From: Polyangiaceae bacterium
Lineage (GTDB): Bacteria; Myxococcota_A; Polyangia; Polyangiales; Polyangiaceae
Length of the DNA stretch: 64,000 bases
Direction of reading: 5' to 3'
Assembly: GCA_019637295.1 (NCBI GenBank)
Contig: JAHBVX010000003.1
Location: 1-64,000, forward strand
Within the stretch, counting starts at the first letter, position 1. Each line of letters opens with the position of its first letter. Of the stretch, positions 10,669-20,192 are shown piece after piece. The position numbers and the translations under genes were made by a program. The notes below the pieces were generated by a model, which was given only the letters and a program-made list of their open reading frames with translations, did not search any database and was not told the origin of the DNA.

Positions 10669-12090
10669 ATGGCATCGAAGTCGGCTGGCTCGCTGAAGAT
10701 GGCGGAGCCCCCGCCCGAAACCTGGGCGCCGGCGCGCACCGCCGCGCTCGCGCTGTACCGGCCCATCGAGCGGTTCCTCTCGGTGCAAGCGGCGAGCGGC
10801 ATCTTGCTCATGCTCGCGGCGCTGGTCGCCATGCTGTGGGCGAACTCGCCCTGGAAGGACAGCTACCACGCGATCTTGCACACCAAGATCCTGCTCGGGG
10901 TCGGCGAGCTCAGCTTCAAGCAGGACGTTCACTTCTGGGTGAACGACGGCCTGATGGTGATCTTCTTCTTCGTCGTCGGGCTCGAGATACGGCGCGAGAT
11001 CCACGAGGGAGAGCTGAGCGAGCTGAAGCGCGCCGCGCTGCCGGTGGCCGCGGCGTTTGGCGGGATGATCGTGCCCGCGTGCATCTACTTGCTGTTCAAC
11101 CATGGCACCGCTGCGCAGCACGGCTGGGGCGTCCCGATGGCGACGGACATCGCCTTCGCGGTCGGCATCCTGACGTTGCTCGGACCGCGCGTGCCGGCGG
11201 CGCTGCGGGTGCTGCTGCTCGCGCTGGCGATCATCGACGACATCGGCGCGATCTTGGTCATCGCCGTGTTCTACTCGTCCGGGGTAAAGGTGGCAGGGCT
11301 GCTGCTGGCAGCGGCGGGGGTGGGCCTGGTGTCCGTGCTGCAGCGCATCGGCGTGCGCCGGCCGCTGGTGTACGTGCTGCCAGGAGCGGTGGTGTGGGGC
11401 GGCATGCTCGGCGCGGGCGTCCACCCGACCATCGCGGGGGTGATCTTGGGGCTGCTCACGCCGGTGCGACCCTGGTTCGGTGAGCGCGGCTTCATCACCG
11501 AGGCCGCCGACGCGCTGGCGGAGTTCACGCACAAGAGCAAACAGCACGACGAGACCCACGCGCTGCTCGCCCCCCTCGAGCGGCTGGAGACCGCGCGACG
11601 GGAGGCCGTGGCGCCGGTGGTGCGGCTGGAGGTCGCGCTGCACCCGTGGGTCGCCTACGGCATCATGCCCATCTTCGCGCTGGCCAACGCCGGCGTCACG
11701 CTGGACGCCATCGATCTGAACGCGCCGGGCGCCACGTCCATCGGGCTGGGGGTGGCCCTCGGGCTGCTGCTGGGCAAGCCCATCGGCATCGTGCTGGTGT
11801 CGCTGCTCGCCGTGCGCATCGGCGTCTCGGCGCTGCCGCGCGGCGTGGACTGGCGCGGGCTGCTCGTGGTGGGTTGCGTGGGCGGCGTGGGCTTCACCAT
11901 GGCGCTGTTCATCGCCGAGCTCGGCTTCTCGGACCCGAGCAGCCTGGGTGTCGGCAAGGTGTTCGTGCTCGTCGGCTCGGTGCTCGCCGCCATCGTCGGG
12001 GTCATCGTGGGGCTGGTCGTGCTGCCCAAGACGCTCCCTACCGGCGCCGCGGCGGACGTTCACGTTGCCGAACGCTCCACGGACCTGTAG
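10669..12090 (+). CDS. nhaA: Na+/H+ antiporter NhaA
   Basis: NhaA exports Na+ in exchange for H+ at the inner membrane, giving salt and alkaline pH tolerance. The 473-residue sequence shows the NhaA hallmarks: [12 protein letters not shown] near residue 99, the [10 protein letters not shown] segment with Asp160, and the ion-binding pair in AIIDDIGAI (Asp190-Asp191). The C-terminal half carries [12 protein letters not shown] and [16 protein letters not shown]. Length is somewhat above the usual 390-440 because of an N-terminal tail of about 30 residues and a C-terminal extension. ATG 10669 has GGGAG 7 bases upstream. It is followed 12 bp later by gatC, so partial cotranscription is possible. 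Confidence 0.96.
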   Translation: MASKSAGSLKMAEPPPETWAPARTAALALYRPIERFLSVQAASGILLMLAALVAMLWANSPWKDSYHAILHTKILLGVGELSFKQDVHFWVNDGLMVIFFFVVGLEIRREIHEGELSELKRAALPVAAAFGGMIVPACIYLLFNHGTAAQHGWGVPMATDIAFAVGILTLLGPRVPAALRVLLLALAIIDDIGAILVIAVFYSSGVKVAGLLLAAAGVGLVSVLQRIGVRRPLVYVLPGAVVWGGMLGAGVHPTIAGVILGLLTPVRPWFGERGFITEAADALAEFTHKSKQHDETHALLAPLERLETARREAVAPVVRLEVALHPWVAYGIMPIFALANAGVTLDAIDLNAPGATSIGLGVALGLLLGKPIGIVLVSLLAVRIGVSALPRGVDWRGLLVVGCVGGVGFTMALFIAELGFSDPSSLGVGKVFVLVGSVLAAIVGVIVGLVVLPKTLPTGAAADVHVAERSTDL

Positions 12091-12102
12091 CTTGCCGCCG
12101 CG

Positions 12103-12396
12103 ATGTCCATCGAGCAGCACGACGTTCGCCACCTCGCTCGCCTCGCCAAGCTGGCGCTCGACGAGCCCGACATACCCGCGCTCGCGACCGAGCTCGCGCG
12201 CATCGTCGAGTACGTCGCCGAGCTCGCGGCGGTGGACACCACCGGCGTCGAGCCATGGCTGCCCGGCGCCGTGCCCGCGGCGCCCCTGCGCCCAGACACG
12301 CCCGCGCGGGGTTTGTCCGCGGAGCTGGCGCTCGACCAGGCGCCGCGCCGCCGCGAGCGCGCCTTCGCCGTGCCCGCCTTCGTGGACGACGAATGA
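12103..12396 (+). CDS. gatC: Asp-tRNA(Asn)/Glu-tRNA(Gln) amidotransferase subunit C
   Basis: The 97-residue GatC stabilises the GatA-GatB heterodimer that converts Glu-tRNA(Gln) and Asp-tRNA(Asn) to the amidated forms. Family features are the opening [13 protein letters not shown], the [12 protein letters not shown] helix, the DTTGVEP turn, and a C-terminal [21 protein letters not shown] that matches the usual 'RE...F.VP' ending. Its stop overlaps the gatA start (ATGA at 12393-12396), indicating translational coupling. gatB is not within the window and must be elsewhere in the genome. Confidence 0.93.
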   Translation: MSIEQHDVRHLARLAKLALDEPDIPALATELARIVEYVAELAAVDTTGVEPWLPGAVPAAPLRPDTPARGLSAELALDQAPRRRERAFAVPAFVDDE

Positions 12397-13880
12397 GCGA
12401 GTCCGTGCCGAGCCTCGTGAGCGGCGTGCAGGCCGGCCGGCTGAGCGCCGAAGCCCTGACCGAGGGCGCGCTCGGAGTCATCGAGCGCGCCGGGCCGCTC
12501 AACGCGTTCTTGCACGTCGATGGCGAGGGCGCGCGCGCCGCCGCTCGCGGCCTCGACGAGCGCCGCGTCCGTGGCGACGAGCTGGGCCCCCTGGCAGGCA
12601 TCCCCATCGCCGTGAAGGACTCGCTGTGCACCCAGGGCATGCCGACGACCGCCGCCTCCCGCAGCTTGACCCGCGACGGTAGCGCGCGGTCGGGCTGGCG
12701 GCCGCCCTATGACGCGACGGTCGTGTCGAGGCTCCGCGCCGCGGGCGCCGTGATCGTGGCCAAGACCAACCAGGACGAGCTGGCCATGGGCTCGTCGAGC
12801 GAGAACAGCGCCTTCGGTGCGGTGAAGAACCCCTGGGACTTGGCGCGAACTCCGGGTGGCTCGAGCGGCGGCAGCGCCGCGGCGGTGGCGTGCCGCGCTA
12901 CCCCGCTCGCCCTCGGCAGCGACACCGGCGGCTCCATCCGCCAGCCGGCGGCGCTGTGCGGCGTGGTCGGCATCAAGCCGACGTACGGTCGTGTCTCGCG
13001 CTATGGGCTGATCGCCTTCGGCTCCAGCCTCGATCAGGTCGGACCGCTGGCGACGGACGTGCGCAGCGCGGCCCGTCTGCTGGGCGTGCTGTCCGGCCAC
13101 GATCCGCTGGATTCGACCAGCGCCACGGTGCCGGTAGACGACTACGAAGCGGCCTGCGAGCGCGGCGCGCGCGGCCTGCGCATCGGCGTGCCGAGCGAGT
13201 ACTTCGCCTCCGGTCTCTCGCCCGAGGTCGAGCGCGCGGTGCGCGCGGGGCTCGACGCGTTGCGCGACGCGGGCGCCACCATCGTCGACGTGGAGCTGCC
13301 GCACACGCGCTACGGAGTGGCGACGTACTATGTGCTGGCCACCGCGGAAGCGTCGAGCAACCTCGCGCGCCTCGACGGCGTTCGTTTCGGACTGCGCGTC
13401 GAGGCCGAGCGCGGCAACCTCGACGGCCTGTACGGCGCGTCACGCAGCGCGGGCTTCGGACGCGAGGTGCAGCGGCGCATCCTGCTGGGCACGTTCGTGC
13501 TCAGCTCGGGTTACTACGACGCCTACTACGCCAAGGCGCAGCGGGTCCGCGCGCTGGTGGCGCGTGACTTCGAGCGTGCCTTCGCGCGAGTCGACGCCAT
13601 CGCCGCGCCCACGAGCCCGACCGTCGCCTTCCGACTCGGGGAGCGGCTGACGGATCCGCTCGCGATGTACCTGGCGGACGTGTACACGCTGCCGGCGAGC
13701 CTCGCCGGCCTGCCCGCGCTGAGCGTACCCGCGGGGCTGTCCACCGCGACGGACGCGGACCCGGCGCTGCCCGTGGGATTGCAGCTCATCGGCCCGGCGT
13801 TCGCTGAAGCGTCGCTGCTCGCCCTCGCCGCCTGCGTGGAGGCCGCCTGCCCGCCCTCCACCCCCGAGCCCTGGGCATGA
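12393..13880 (+). CDS. gatA: Asp-tRNA(Asn)/Glu-tRNA(Gln) amidotransferase subunit A
   Basis: GatA is the amidase-signature subunit that hydrolyses glutamine and channels ammonia to GatB. The 495-residue protein has an intact Ser-cisSer-Lys triad: Lys75 in PIAVKDS, Ser157 in [10 protein letters not shown] and Ser181 in [12 protein letters not shown]. The GatA signatures [15 protein letters not shown] and DQVGPLA follow. A small insertion (about residues 92-103) precedes PPYDATVV. It starts inside the gatC stop codon and its own stop overlaps the next start (ATGA at 13877). gatC, gatA and a GNAT gene are therefore probably translated from one message. Confidence 0.95.
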   Translation: MSESVPSLVSGVQAGRLSAEALTEGALGVIERAGPLNAFLHVDGEGARAAARGLDERRVRGDELGPLAGIPIAVKDSLCTQGMPTTAASRSLTRDGSARSGWRPPYDATVVSRLRAAGAVIVAKTNQDELAMGSSSENSAFGAVKNPWDLARTPGGSSGGSAAAVACRATPLALGSDTGGSIRQPAALCGVVGIKPTYGRVSRYGLIAFGSSLDQVGPLATDVRSAARLLGVLSGHDPLDSTSATVPVDDYEAACERGARGLRIGVPSEYFASGLSPEVERAVRAGLDALRDAGATIVDVELPHTRYGVATYYVLATAEASSNLARLDGVRFGLRVEAERGNLDGLYGASRSAGFGREVQRRILLGTFVLSSGYYDAYYAKAQRVRALVARDFERAFARVDAIAAPTSPTVAFRLGERLTDPLAMYLADVYTLPASLAGLPALSVPAGLSTATDADPALPVGLQLIGPAFAEASLLALAACVEAACPPSTPEPWA

Positions 13881-14470
13881 GCTGGCAGACGAGACCGATC
13901 GGCGCGTCCGACGGCGACGCCCTCGCCCGCTTGTTCGAGCGCACCGGGTCGAGCTGCTACTGCCGCTGGTGGCACTTCAGCGGCGACAAGAACGCCTGGC
14001 TCGCGCGCGCGGCGCACGCGCCGGCCGACAGTCGCGGCGAGCTGCTGCGAGCGGTCGCAGGCGGCAGCGACGAGGCGCTCGGCGTCGTGGCCGTCGAGCA
14101 CGCCGAGATCGTCGGCTGGATGAAGCTCGCGCCCGCCGCCGCGCTGGCCAAGCTGTACGCCAGCCGTCCCTATCGCGGCATGCGCGACCTCGGCTCCGAG
14201 CGCGAAGGCGTGTGGACCATCGGCTGCTTCTTGGTCGACGAGCGGCAGCGCCGACGCGGGCTGTCCGTGGAGCTGGTGCGCGCCGGCTTGCAGCTGGCAA
14301 CCGCGCGCGGCGCCGTCGCGGTGGAGGCGTTCCCGCGCCGGGCCGACGGTCTCGCCCCAGAGGAGCGCTGGACGGGTTCCTACGGCGCCCTGCTGGCCGC
14401 TGGCTTCGTGGTCATCCACGACTACGCTCAGTATCCCGTGATGAGATGCACCCTGCCGCCCGCGCCCTGA
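13877..14470 (+). CDS. GNAT family N-acetyltransferase
   Basis: The 197-residue protein looks like a GNAT-fold acyl-CoA transferase. The acetyl-CoA pyrophosphate-binding segment is [15 protein letters not shown] (about residues 116-130), preceded by the beta strand [10 protein letters not shown], and a late [11 protein letters not shown] strand. The N-terminal [15 protein letters not shown] region is typical of a small GNAT group that carries the same 'C.C..W' element. The start overlaps the gatA stop by 4 bp. The end overlaps the following lipoprotein gene by 25 bp. Substrate is unknown; linkage to gatCA need not mean a role in translation. Confidence 0.8.
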   Translation: MSWQTRPIGASDGDALARLFERTGSSCYCRWWHFSGDKNAWLARAAHAPADSRGELLRAVAGGSDEALGVVAVEHAEIVGWMKLAPAAALAKLYASRPYRGMRDLGSEREGVWTIGCFLVDERQRRRGLSVELVRAGLQLATARGAVAVEAFPRRADGLAPEERWTGSYGALLAAGFVVIHDYAQYPVMRCTLPPAP

Positions 14471-15633
14471 TCGCGGTGCTCGCGACCGCCGCGACGGCGT
14501 GCTCGCGCTGCGATGCTTCGGCCCCCTCCGGCGCCGCGGACGGCGGGACCGTGGAGGTGGACTTGCCCGCGGCCTCGCCGCTGGTCTGGCCGGCGCTCGA
14601 GCCCCGGAGCTCGCCGCAGGGCATCGGGCTACCCGAGCCGTGCCGCGCGGAGCTACCCTGGCACGAGGCCGACTTCGGCGAGCGGCGCGTGCGCTTCGTC
14701 GCCGCGCCCCACGCCCTGGACGAGCTCGCGCTGGTCGAGCTCGGCGACGGCGAGCGCGCCACCGCCCGCGGCGTGCGGACGCTTCCCACCGGCGCGCCGC
14801 GGGAGCTGCCCTGGACCGTCGGGGCGCCGCCGCCCCTCGACGTGAGCGCTCGGGGCTGGGTCGCGGCGCTGACGCTGCCTGCGGCCGACGGTGAGCGGCA
14901 GGCGGTGCTGTGGCGAGAGTGGGGCCCAGCGCTCGGGCTGGCGCGAGGTGACCAGCTGGTCGCCGAGGACGTGCGCTGCAGCGGCGAGCTGTGCGCCGTA
15001 CTCTCGACCCTGGCGCAGCGCACCCTCGGGCCGGGCGCGACCCTGAGCTTCAGCGACGGCACCGCGCCCGTCGCCATCGAAGCGCCCGTGGACGAAGCCT
15101 GGCGACCGCTCTGCATCGCGCGCCTGCAGGCCAGCCCCGCTCGCGCACGCGTCGCCCTCACCGCCCCCGGCAAGACCGCGCTGTGGGAGATCGCCGACAA
15201 CCGGGCGACGCGCTCCGAGCCGCTGTTCGACACGCCCCACGGCAGCTACGAGGTCACCGACGCCCCGCGCTCGCTGGTGGTCGCCGCCGGCGCCCCGCCG
15301 GACGAGCCCTGCGTCGACCACTTCCCCATCGTCGTTCACGGCGGGCAAGGCGGCCCGCTCACGCTGCGCGCGTCTGGGCCGCCCCGCGGCGTGTTCGCCC
15401 GCGCCGTGGGCGAGCTGACCCTGGTCGCGTGGCTCGCGCCTGCTGCCTGCCGGCTGACCGAGCGCACGGTGGTGACCGCGGTCGTGCTCGACGCGCGCGG
15501 GCGCCCGCGTTCGACCCCCATGACCGTGAGCGAGGCCCAGGGCTTCGCCATCGCGACGCGTGGCGACCGCTTCGCCCTGTGGCTGCTGCGCGACCGCCGG
15601 CTCGCGTGGGTCACCGGCCGCTGCGCGACCTGA
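14446..15633 (+). CDS. Predicted lipoprotein of unknown function
   Basis: The product is 395 residues. An Ala-rich signal ends in an ATAC lipobox at about residue 19, followed by CSRCDAS and an Ala/Gly linker. The rest is rich in beta-strand-like alternation and reads like a repeat or propeller-like secreted domain (VAALTLPAADGERQAVLW, then LCAVLSTLAQRTLGPGA and LVVAAGAPPDEPCVDHFP). Several Cys could pair in the periplasm. I do not recognise a family. ATG 14446 is inside the GNAT gene, giving a 25-bp overlap. The stop lies 4 bp from the convergent kinase gene. Confidence 0.6.
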   Translation: MHPAARALIAVLATAATACSRCDASAPSGAADGGTVEVDLPAASPLVWPALEPRSSPQGIGLPEPCRAELPWHEADFGERRVRFVAAPHALDELALVELGDGERATARGVRTLPTGAPRELPWTVGAPPPLDVSARGWVAALTLPAADGERQAVLWREWGPALGLARGDQLVAEDVRCSGELCAVLSTLAQRTLGPGATLSFSDGTAPVAIEAPVDEAWRPLCIARLQASPARARVALTAPGKTALWEIADNRATRSEPLFDTPHGSYEVTDAPRSLVVAAGAPPDEPCVDHFPIVVHGGQGGPLTLRASGPPRGVFARAVGELTLVAWLAPAACRLTERTVVTAVVLDARGRPRSTPMTVSEAQGFAIATRGDRFALWLLRDRRLAWVTGRCAT

Positions 15634-15637
15634 GGCC

Positions 15638-16681
15638 TCAGGCGCCGGGGGGACGCGAGTGCCTGGCCTCGAGCGCCTCGACCGCGCGGAGCACGTCGGT
15701 CGGATCGCTCGGGCGAACCGCCGCGCGCAGGCCGCTCTGCGCGGGCAGCACGTCCAGGCTGACCAGCCAGGGCAAGAGCCGCCCCTCGGTCAGCGAGATA
15801 CCGAGCACCCGCGCGACGTGCCTCAGCTCGTCGGCCATCTCGCTCGCGAGCTGAAAGCGCATGGTCGAACGGCGCTGCAGCGTCCGACGCAGGAAGGCCT
15901 GCAGCGCCGCGGGCAAGTACCGGCCGTGATGATCGAGCACCGACAGATCCACGTCGCGGATGCGCATCAGGATCTCGAGCTCCGTCTGGCCGGGGAACAG
16001 CGGACGCGCCGTGAGCATCTCCGCGAGCACGATGCCGAGCGCGAACAGATCCGAGCGCGAGTCGACCAGCGCGCCGAGGGCCTGCTCCGGCGCCATGTAG
16101 CCGAGCTTGCCCTTGAGCTGACCCGGCTCGGTGCGTCGATCCACGTACGTGCTCTGCAGGATGCCGAAGTCCGCGAGCTTCACGTCGCCCGCGCGCCCCA
16201 GCAGGATGTTGCCGGGGGATACGTCGCGGTGCACCAACTGTTGAGCGCGACCTTGCTCGTCGCGCACCGAGTGCACGAAGTCGAGCGCGCGCAGCAACTC
16301 GTGGGTGATGTACAGCGCGGCGCCGATCGGGAAACGCTCCCCTCGCTCCGCCACGAAGCGCAACAGCTTCGCGCAGCTGACGCCGTCCACGTACTCCATG
16401 GCCATGTACAGCTGGCCGTCCTGCTCGCCAAAGTCCACGACCTGGACGATGTTCGGATGCGTGAGCGTCGCACCGATGCGCGCTTCATCGCAGAACATCG
16501 AGACGAAGCGCGGTTCGTCCGCCAAGTGCGGCAAGATGCGCTTGACCGCGAAGCGCTTGGCGAAGCCGTGAGGCCCTGCGCGTCTGGCCAGGAACACCTC
16601 GGCCATGCCACCAGAGCCGAGGCGCTCGACCAACTCATAGGCGCCGAGGCGCTTCGGAGCCATGGCTAGAGTCGCGCGCAT
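15638..16681 (-). CDS. Soluble Hanks-type Ser/Thr protein kinase
   Basis: This 347-residue kinase has the glycine loop LGSGGMAEVF (21-30), Lys47 in AVKRIL, HRDVSPGNILL with Asp153, DFG at 171-173 and GKLGYMAPEQALG. All catalytic motifs are intact. After the kinase domain (to about residue 285) come about 60 residues with no transmembrane segment, so it is probably cytoplasmic. The HRDVSPGN variant is common in myxobacterial kinases. ATG 16681 has AGGA 7 bases upstream; ATG 16663 is an alternative. It faces the lipoprotein gene tail to tail with only 4 bp between stops and diverges from the epimerase gene. Substrates unknown. Confidence 0.9.
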   Translation of the reverse strand: MRATLAMAPKRLGAYELVERLGSGGMAEVFLARRAGPHGFAKRFAVKRILPHLADEPRFVSMFCDEARIGATLTHPNIVQVVDFGEQDGQLYMAMEYVDGVSCAKLLRFVAERGERFPIGAALYITHELLRALDFVHSVRDEQGRAQQLVHRDVSPGNILLGRAGDVKLADFGILQSTYVDRRTEPGQLKGKLGYMAPEQALGALVDSRSDLFALGIVLAEMLTARPLFPGQTELEILMRIRDVDLSVLDHHGRYLPAALQAFLRRTLQRRSTMRFQLASEMADELRHVARVLGISLTEGRLLPWLVSLDVLPAQSGLRAAVRPSDPTDVLRAVEALEARHSRPPGA

Positions 16682-16885
16682 CGTCTCATCCTAGCGTCCA
16701 TTGGCTCGACAAGCAGCAGCCGAGCAGCAGAGCAGGGCTGACTACATGCCCCTACCTGGGGCCGCCGCGCCGCGCCTCCGCCCCGCCTCGAACCCGCGGA
16801 CCTAGGACCAAAGGAGGGAAAATCGGCGCTCTGCTCGCGACGGTTGTGACGCGGCAAGGGGCTTTTAGTACGGTTCGCTGACCCC

Positions 16886-17938
16886 ATGGGCAGCCGCTCC
16901 GCATCCACCGATCGGGACCGTCCGAGTCAGCCCCTCGCCACTCGCCCGGCGTCGCAGCGGTCCGTGGCGATCACCGGCGCCAGCTCCTTCCTTGGCCAAG
17001 ACCTGATCGGGCTGCTCGAGGAGGACCCCCGGGTGCGTCGCATCACCGCCCTCGACGTCACCGCGCCGACCACGGCAAAAGCCAAGACGCGGGTCTACGA
17101 GCTCGACCTCACCGAGCCGGCGACGGAGGAGCGCGTCGCGGAGATCTGTCAGGCCGACGAGATCGACACGCTGGTCCACCTGGCGTTCTTGGGCTCACCG
17201 ACCCACGCCCGCGCCTGGGCGCACGAGCTCGAGAGCGTGGGCACCATGCACGTGCTCAACGCGTGCCGGCGAGCGCGCGTGCAGAAGCTCGTGATGTGGA
17301 GCCAGACGGTGCTGTACGGCGCGCAGCCCACTCACCCCAACTTCTTGAGCGAGCAGCACGCCCTGCGCGCCCGACGCGACGATCCATTCTTCGCCGACAA
17401 GATCGAGGCGGAGCAAGACGCGCTGCGCTTCGGCAAGCCGGGCAAGGGGCGACTCGTGACCATCTTGCGCACCGCTCCCATTCTCGGGCCCAGCGTGGAC
17501 AACTACGTGACGCGCTACCTCGGGCGACGCTTGGTGCCCACCCTGCTCGGGTTCGATCCGCTGTGGCAGTTCCTGCACGAGGCCGACGCTGCGTTGGCCT
17601 TCAAGCTCGCCGTCGATCGCGACGTGGGCGGCGTGTTCAACATCGTGGGCGACGGCGTGCTGCCGCTGTCCACCGTGGTCAAGCTCAGCGGACGCGTCGC
17701 GGTGCCGCTGCCGGGGCCGCTGATGCGGGGCGTCGCCCGGGCGCTGTGGCTGGCGCATCTGTCCGAGGCGCCGCCGTCGTTCATCGACTATTTGAAGTAC
17801 CTGTGCGTGGCCGACGGCGCGCACGCCGAGCGCGTGCTCGGCTTCAAGCCGCTGTTCAGCACTCGCGACGCGGTGCTCGATTTCGCCACCGCCCAACACC
17901 TGCGCGACGTGCGACTGTTGACGGAGAGCGCGGCATGA
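16886..17938 (+). CDS. NAD-dependent epimerase/dehydratase (extended SDR) with Phe for the catalytic Tyr
   Basis: The 350-residue protein is an extended short-chain dehydrogenase. The Rossmann motif is [11 protein letters not shown] (30-40), followed by the acidic LDVT strand, VHLAFLG and the catalytic-region strand [12 protein letters not shown] with Ser139. The expected YxxxK is FFADK at 168-172: Lys172 is present but Tyr is Phe168. The C-terminal half ([37 protein letters not shown]) matches sugar epimerase-like proteins. It is translationally coupled by ATGA to a lysophospholipid acyltransferase-like gene, which suggests a lipid or glycolipid context. The Tyr loss makes normal redox catalysis doubtful. 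Confidence 0.82.
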   Translation: MGSRSASTDRDRPSQPLATRPASQRSVAITGASSFLGQDLIGLLEEDPRVRRITALDVTAPTTAKAKTRVYELDLTEPATEERVAEICQADEIDTLVHLAFLGSPTHARAWAHELESVGTMHVLNACRRARVQKLVMWSQTVLYGAQPTHPNFLSEQHALRARRDDPFFADKIEAEQDALRFGKPGKGRLVTILRTAPILGPSVDNYVTRYLGRRLVPTLLGFDPLWQFLHEADAALAFKLAVDRDVGGVFNIVGDGVLPLSTVVKLSGRVAVPLPGPLMRGVARALWLAHLSEAPPSFIDYLKYLCVADGAHAERVLGFKPLFSTRDAVLDFATAQHLRDVRLLTESAA

Positions 17939-19320
17939 GCACGAAGCCACGCGTCAAGAAGGCCAAGGCCGCGGGGGCGAAGCGCCGCCCCACCGTCGCC
18001 GCGACTGGCGCGAAGAAGAAGACGAAGAAGAAGGCGAGCCCGCGACGCCGCACGCCGAGCGTGGAATCGGCGACGGAGCAGCCCACCAAACCCCAGCGCG
18101 CGGCGGCCCCGCCGCGGACCCGCGCCGCGCGCACGCGTGTGCGAGCGCCCGCGCACACGCCCGTGCGCCGCGAGCCGCCCGCGCCGTCGCTCACCGACGA
18201 AGACGACGACGATCGGCTGGACGCCGAGCTCGGCATTGGCTCGCGAGTCGTGCCGCCGCTGGTGACCTTCGACGACGCGGCCCCGGACTCGTCGCCCCCG
18301 GCGAGCGGATTCGATGCGGAGCGCGACGTGGACGCACAGATTCGCGCGCTCGAGGCCAGACTCGATGGCCTGCTCGGCGCGAGCACGGCGCTGCCCGTCT
18401 CGAGCCCCGTCGCGACCCGCGTCGAGCCCTCGGCTGAGCACGACGGCGCCGCGACGTCGCCGAAGGCCGACGCGGTGGCAGAGCTGATCACGAGCGAGTT
18501 CTTCGCCAGCAAGTGGAGCCGACGTGGCCTGCAGGGTCGCAGCCACGAGGTCGACGACTTCGGACTCGACCCGGCCTTCGAACGCCGCATCGAGCCGCTG
18601 ATCGACTTCCTGTTCCAGCGCTATTTTCGCACCGAGGTGCGCGGCATCGACGCGGTGCCGGCCGAGGGGCGCTGCATGGTGGTGGCCAACCACTCGGGCA
18701 CCGTGCCCTTCGACGGCTTGATGCTGCGAGCGGCGCTGCGGCTCACGCACCCAACACGCCGCGAGCTGCGCTGGCTGGCGGAGGACTTCGTCTACTACCT
18801 GCCCTTCATCGGCTCCTTCGTGAGCCGCGTCGGCGCAGTGCGCGCATGCCAGGAGAACGCCGAGCGGCTGTTGCAGAAAGACGCGCTCGTCGGTGTGTTT
18901 CCGGAGGGAGTCAAGGGCATCGGCAAGCGCTTCAGCGAGCGCTATCGGCTGCAGCGCTTCGGGCGCGGCGGCTTCATCCGCTTGGCGCTGCGCACCCAGT
19001 GCCCGATCGTGCCCTGCGCCATCATCGGCGCCGAGGAGACCAACCCGCTTCTCTACCGCTTCGAGACCTTCACCAAGGCGCTCGGCGTGCCCTACGTGCC
19101 GGTCACTCCCACCTTCCCGTGGCTCGGCCTGGCCGGGCTGGTCCCTGCGCCGACGAAGTGGACGATCGTGTTCGGCGCGCCGCTTCATCTCGACGCCTAC
19201 GGTCCCGAGGCCGCCAGCGACCACATGCTCGTGGGGCGACTCGCCGAGCGCGTGCGCCACGGCATCCAGGAGCTGCTCGACGGCGGGGTCGCGCGGCGCA
19301 AGAGCGTGTGGTTCGGTTGA
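17935..19320 (+). CDS. PlsC-like acyltransferase with long basic N-terminal extension
   Basis: The 461-residue protein has a disordered N-terminal extension of about 195 residues. This is first very Lys/Ala/Arg-rich, histone-tail-like (residues 1-85), then acidic. The acyltransferase domain follows: VANHSGTVPFDG with His253 and Asp260, then the acceptor-region VGVFPEGVKGIGK and PIVPCAIIGAEE. The His-to-Asp spacing is HX6D rather than the textbook HX4D. This NHSGT(L/V)P form is, as I recall, its own acyltransferase subgroup. It is expected to act at the inner membrane on a phospholipid-like acceptor. It starts within the epimerase stop (ATGA), and its own stop overlaps the truB TTG start. Confidence 0.85.
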   Translation: MSTKPRVKKAKAAGAKRRPTVAATGAKKKTKKKASPRRRTPSVESATEQPTKPQRAAAPPRTRAARTRVRAPAHTPVRREPPAPSLTDEDDDDRLDAELGIGSRVVPPLVTFDDAAPDSSPPASGFDAERDVDAQIRALEARLDGLLGASTALPVSSPVATRVEPSAEHDGAATSPKADAVAELITSEFFASKWSRRGLQGRSHEVDDFGLDPAFERRIEPLIDFLFQRYFRTEVRGIDAVPAEGRCMVVANHSGTVPFDGLMLRAALRLTHPTRRELRWLAEDFVYYLPFIGSFVSRVGAVRACQENAERLLQKDALVGVFPEGVKGIGKRFSERYRLQRFGRGGFIRLALRTQCPIVPCAIIGAEETNPLLYRFETFTKALGVPYVPVTPTFPWLGLAGLVPAPTKWTIVFGAPLHLDAYGPEAASDHMLVGRLAERVRHGIQELLDGGVARRKSVWFG

Positions 19321-20192
19321 CGGCCGAGCCGGCCGTAGTCGTCTTCGACAAGCCCGAGGGCCCGACGAGCCACGACGTCGTCGCGCGCACGCGCCGATTG
19401 GCGGGGACCCGACGCGTCGGTCACGCCGGGACCCTCGACCCAATGGCGTCGGGCGTGCTGCTGATCCTGCTGGGCGAAGCGACCAAGCTGTCGGCCTACC
19501 TCACCGGCTCGGACAAGACCTACCTGGCCGAGGTGCGCTTCGGCAAGAGCACCACCACCCTCGATGCCCAGGGCGAGCCCACCGCCGAAGCCGCCTTGGC
19601 GCCCGGCTGGCTCGATGCCCTGAGGCTCGACGCTGCGCTCGACGCTGCGCGCGAGCAGACCGAGCAGATCCCACCATCGGTCAGCGCCATCCACGTCGCC
19701 GGGGCGCGCGCCCACGAGCGTGTGCGCCGCGGCGAGACGTTGCAGCTGCCGCCTCGCGCGGTCGCGGTGCGCTCGCTCACCCTCGAGTCAGTGGGGCCAG
19801 AGCGCGTCACGCTGCGGCTCACCGTGAGCGCCGGCTACTACGTGCGCGCCCTGGCGCGGGATCTGGGCCAGGCGCTGGGCGTGCCAGCGCACCTGTCCGC
19901 GCTGCGACGCGAGCGCAGCGGCAGCTTCACCCTCGCGCAGGCCAGCCCCTTCCCGCCCCCGAGCTGGCCACCCGCGCGCCTGTCGATGACCCAAGCCATC
20001 GAGCGCACCTTGCCGGTCGCGCGGCTCGGCCCGGCGGAAGCCGTCCTGGCGCGTCAGGGCAAGCGCCTGCCCGCGGGGCCTGACCACGAGGCGGGACCGA
20101 TCGCGCTGCTCGGGCCCGACGGCGAGCTCGTGGCCATCGCCGCTCGGGACGGCGAGACGCTGCGGGTGCTGCGCGGGTTCACCGCACCGTGA
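19317..20192 (+). CDS. truB: tRNA pseudouridine-55 synthase
   Basis: TruB makes pseudouridine 55 in the T-loop of tRNAs. The 291-residue protein carries FDKPEGPTSHDVV, the catalytic GHAGTLDPMASGVL (Asp41), SDKTYLAEVRFG, IPPSVSAIHVAGARAHERVRRG and the GYYVRALARDLG motif. The C-terminal domain carries a PUA-like extension. The only sensible start is TTG 19317, whose TTGA overlaps the acyltransferase stop. No ATG or GTG occurs between it and the conserved FDKP. Its 3' end overlaps the convergent SctP/FliK-like gene by 14 bp. Confidence 0.95.
   Translation: MTAEPAVVVFDKPEGPTSHDVVARTRRLAGTRRVGHAGTLDPMASGVLLILLGEATKLSAYLTGSDKTYLAEVRFGKSTTTLDAQGEPTAEAALAPGWLDALRLDAALDAAREQTEQIPPSVSAIHVAGARAHERVRRGETLQLPPRAVAVRSLTLESVGPERVTLRLTVSAGYYVRALARDLGQALGVPAHLSALRRERSGSFTLAQASPFPPPSWPPARLSMTQAIERTLPVARLGPAEAVLARQGKRLPAGPDHEAGPIALLGPDGELVAIAARDGETLRVLRGFTAP

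Noticed and set aside
11646-12392. A long 5' extension of the gatA reading frame into nhaA
   Set aside because: The extension overlaps nhaA and gatC and has no similarity to GatA. The ATGA overlap with gatC at 12393 gives the normal start.
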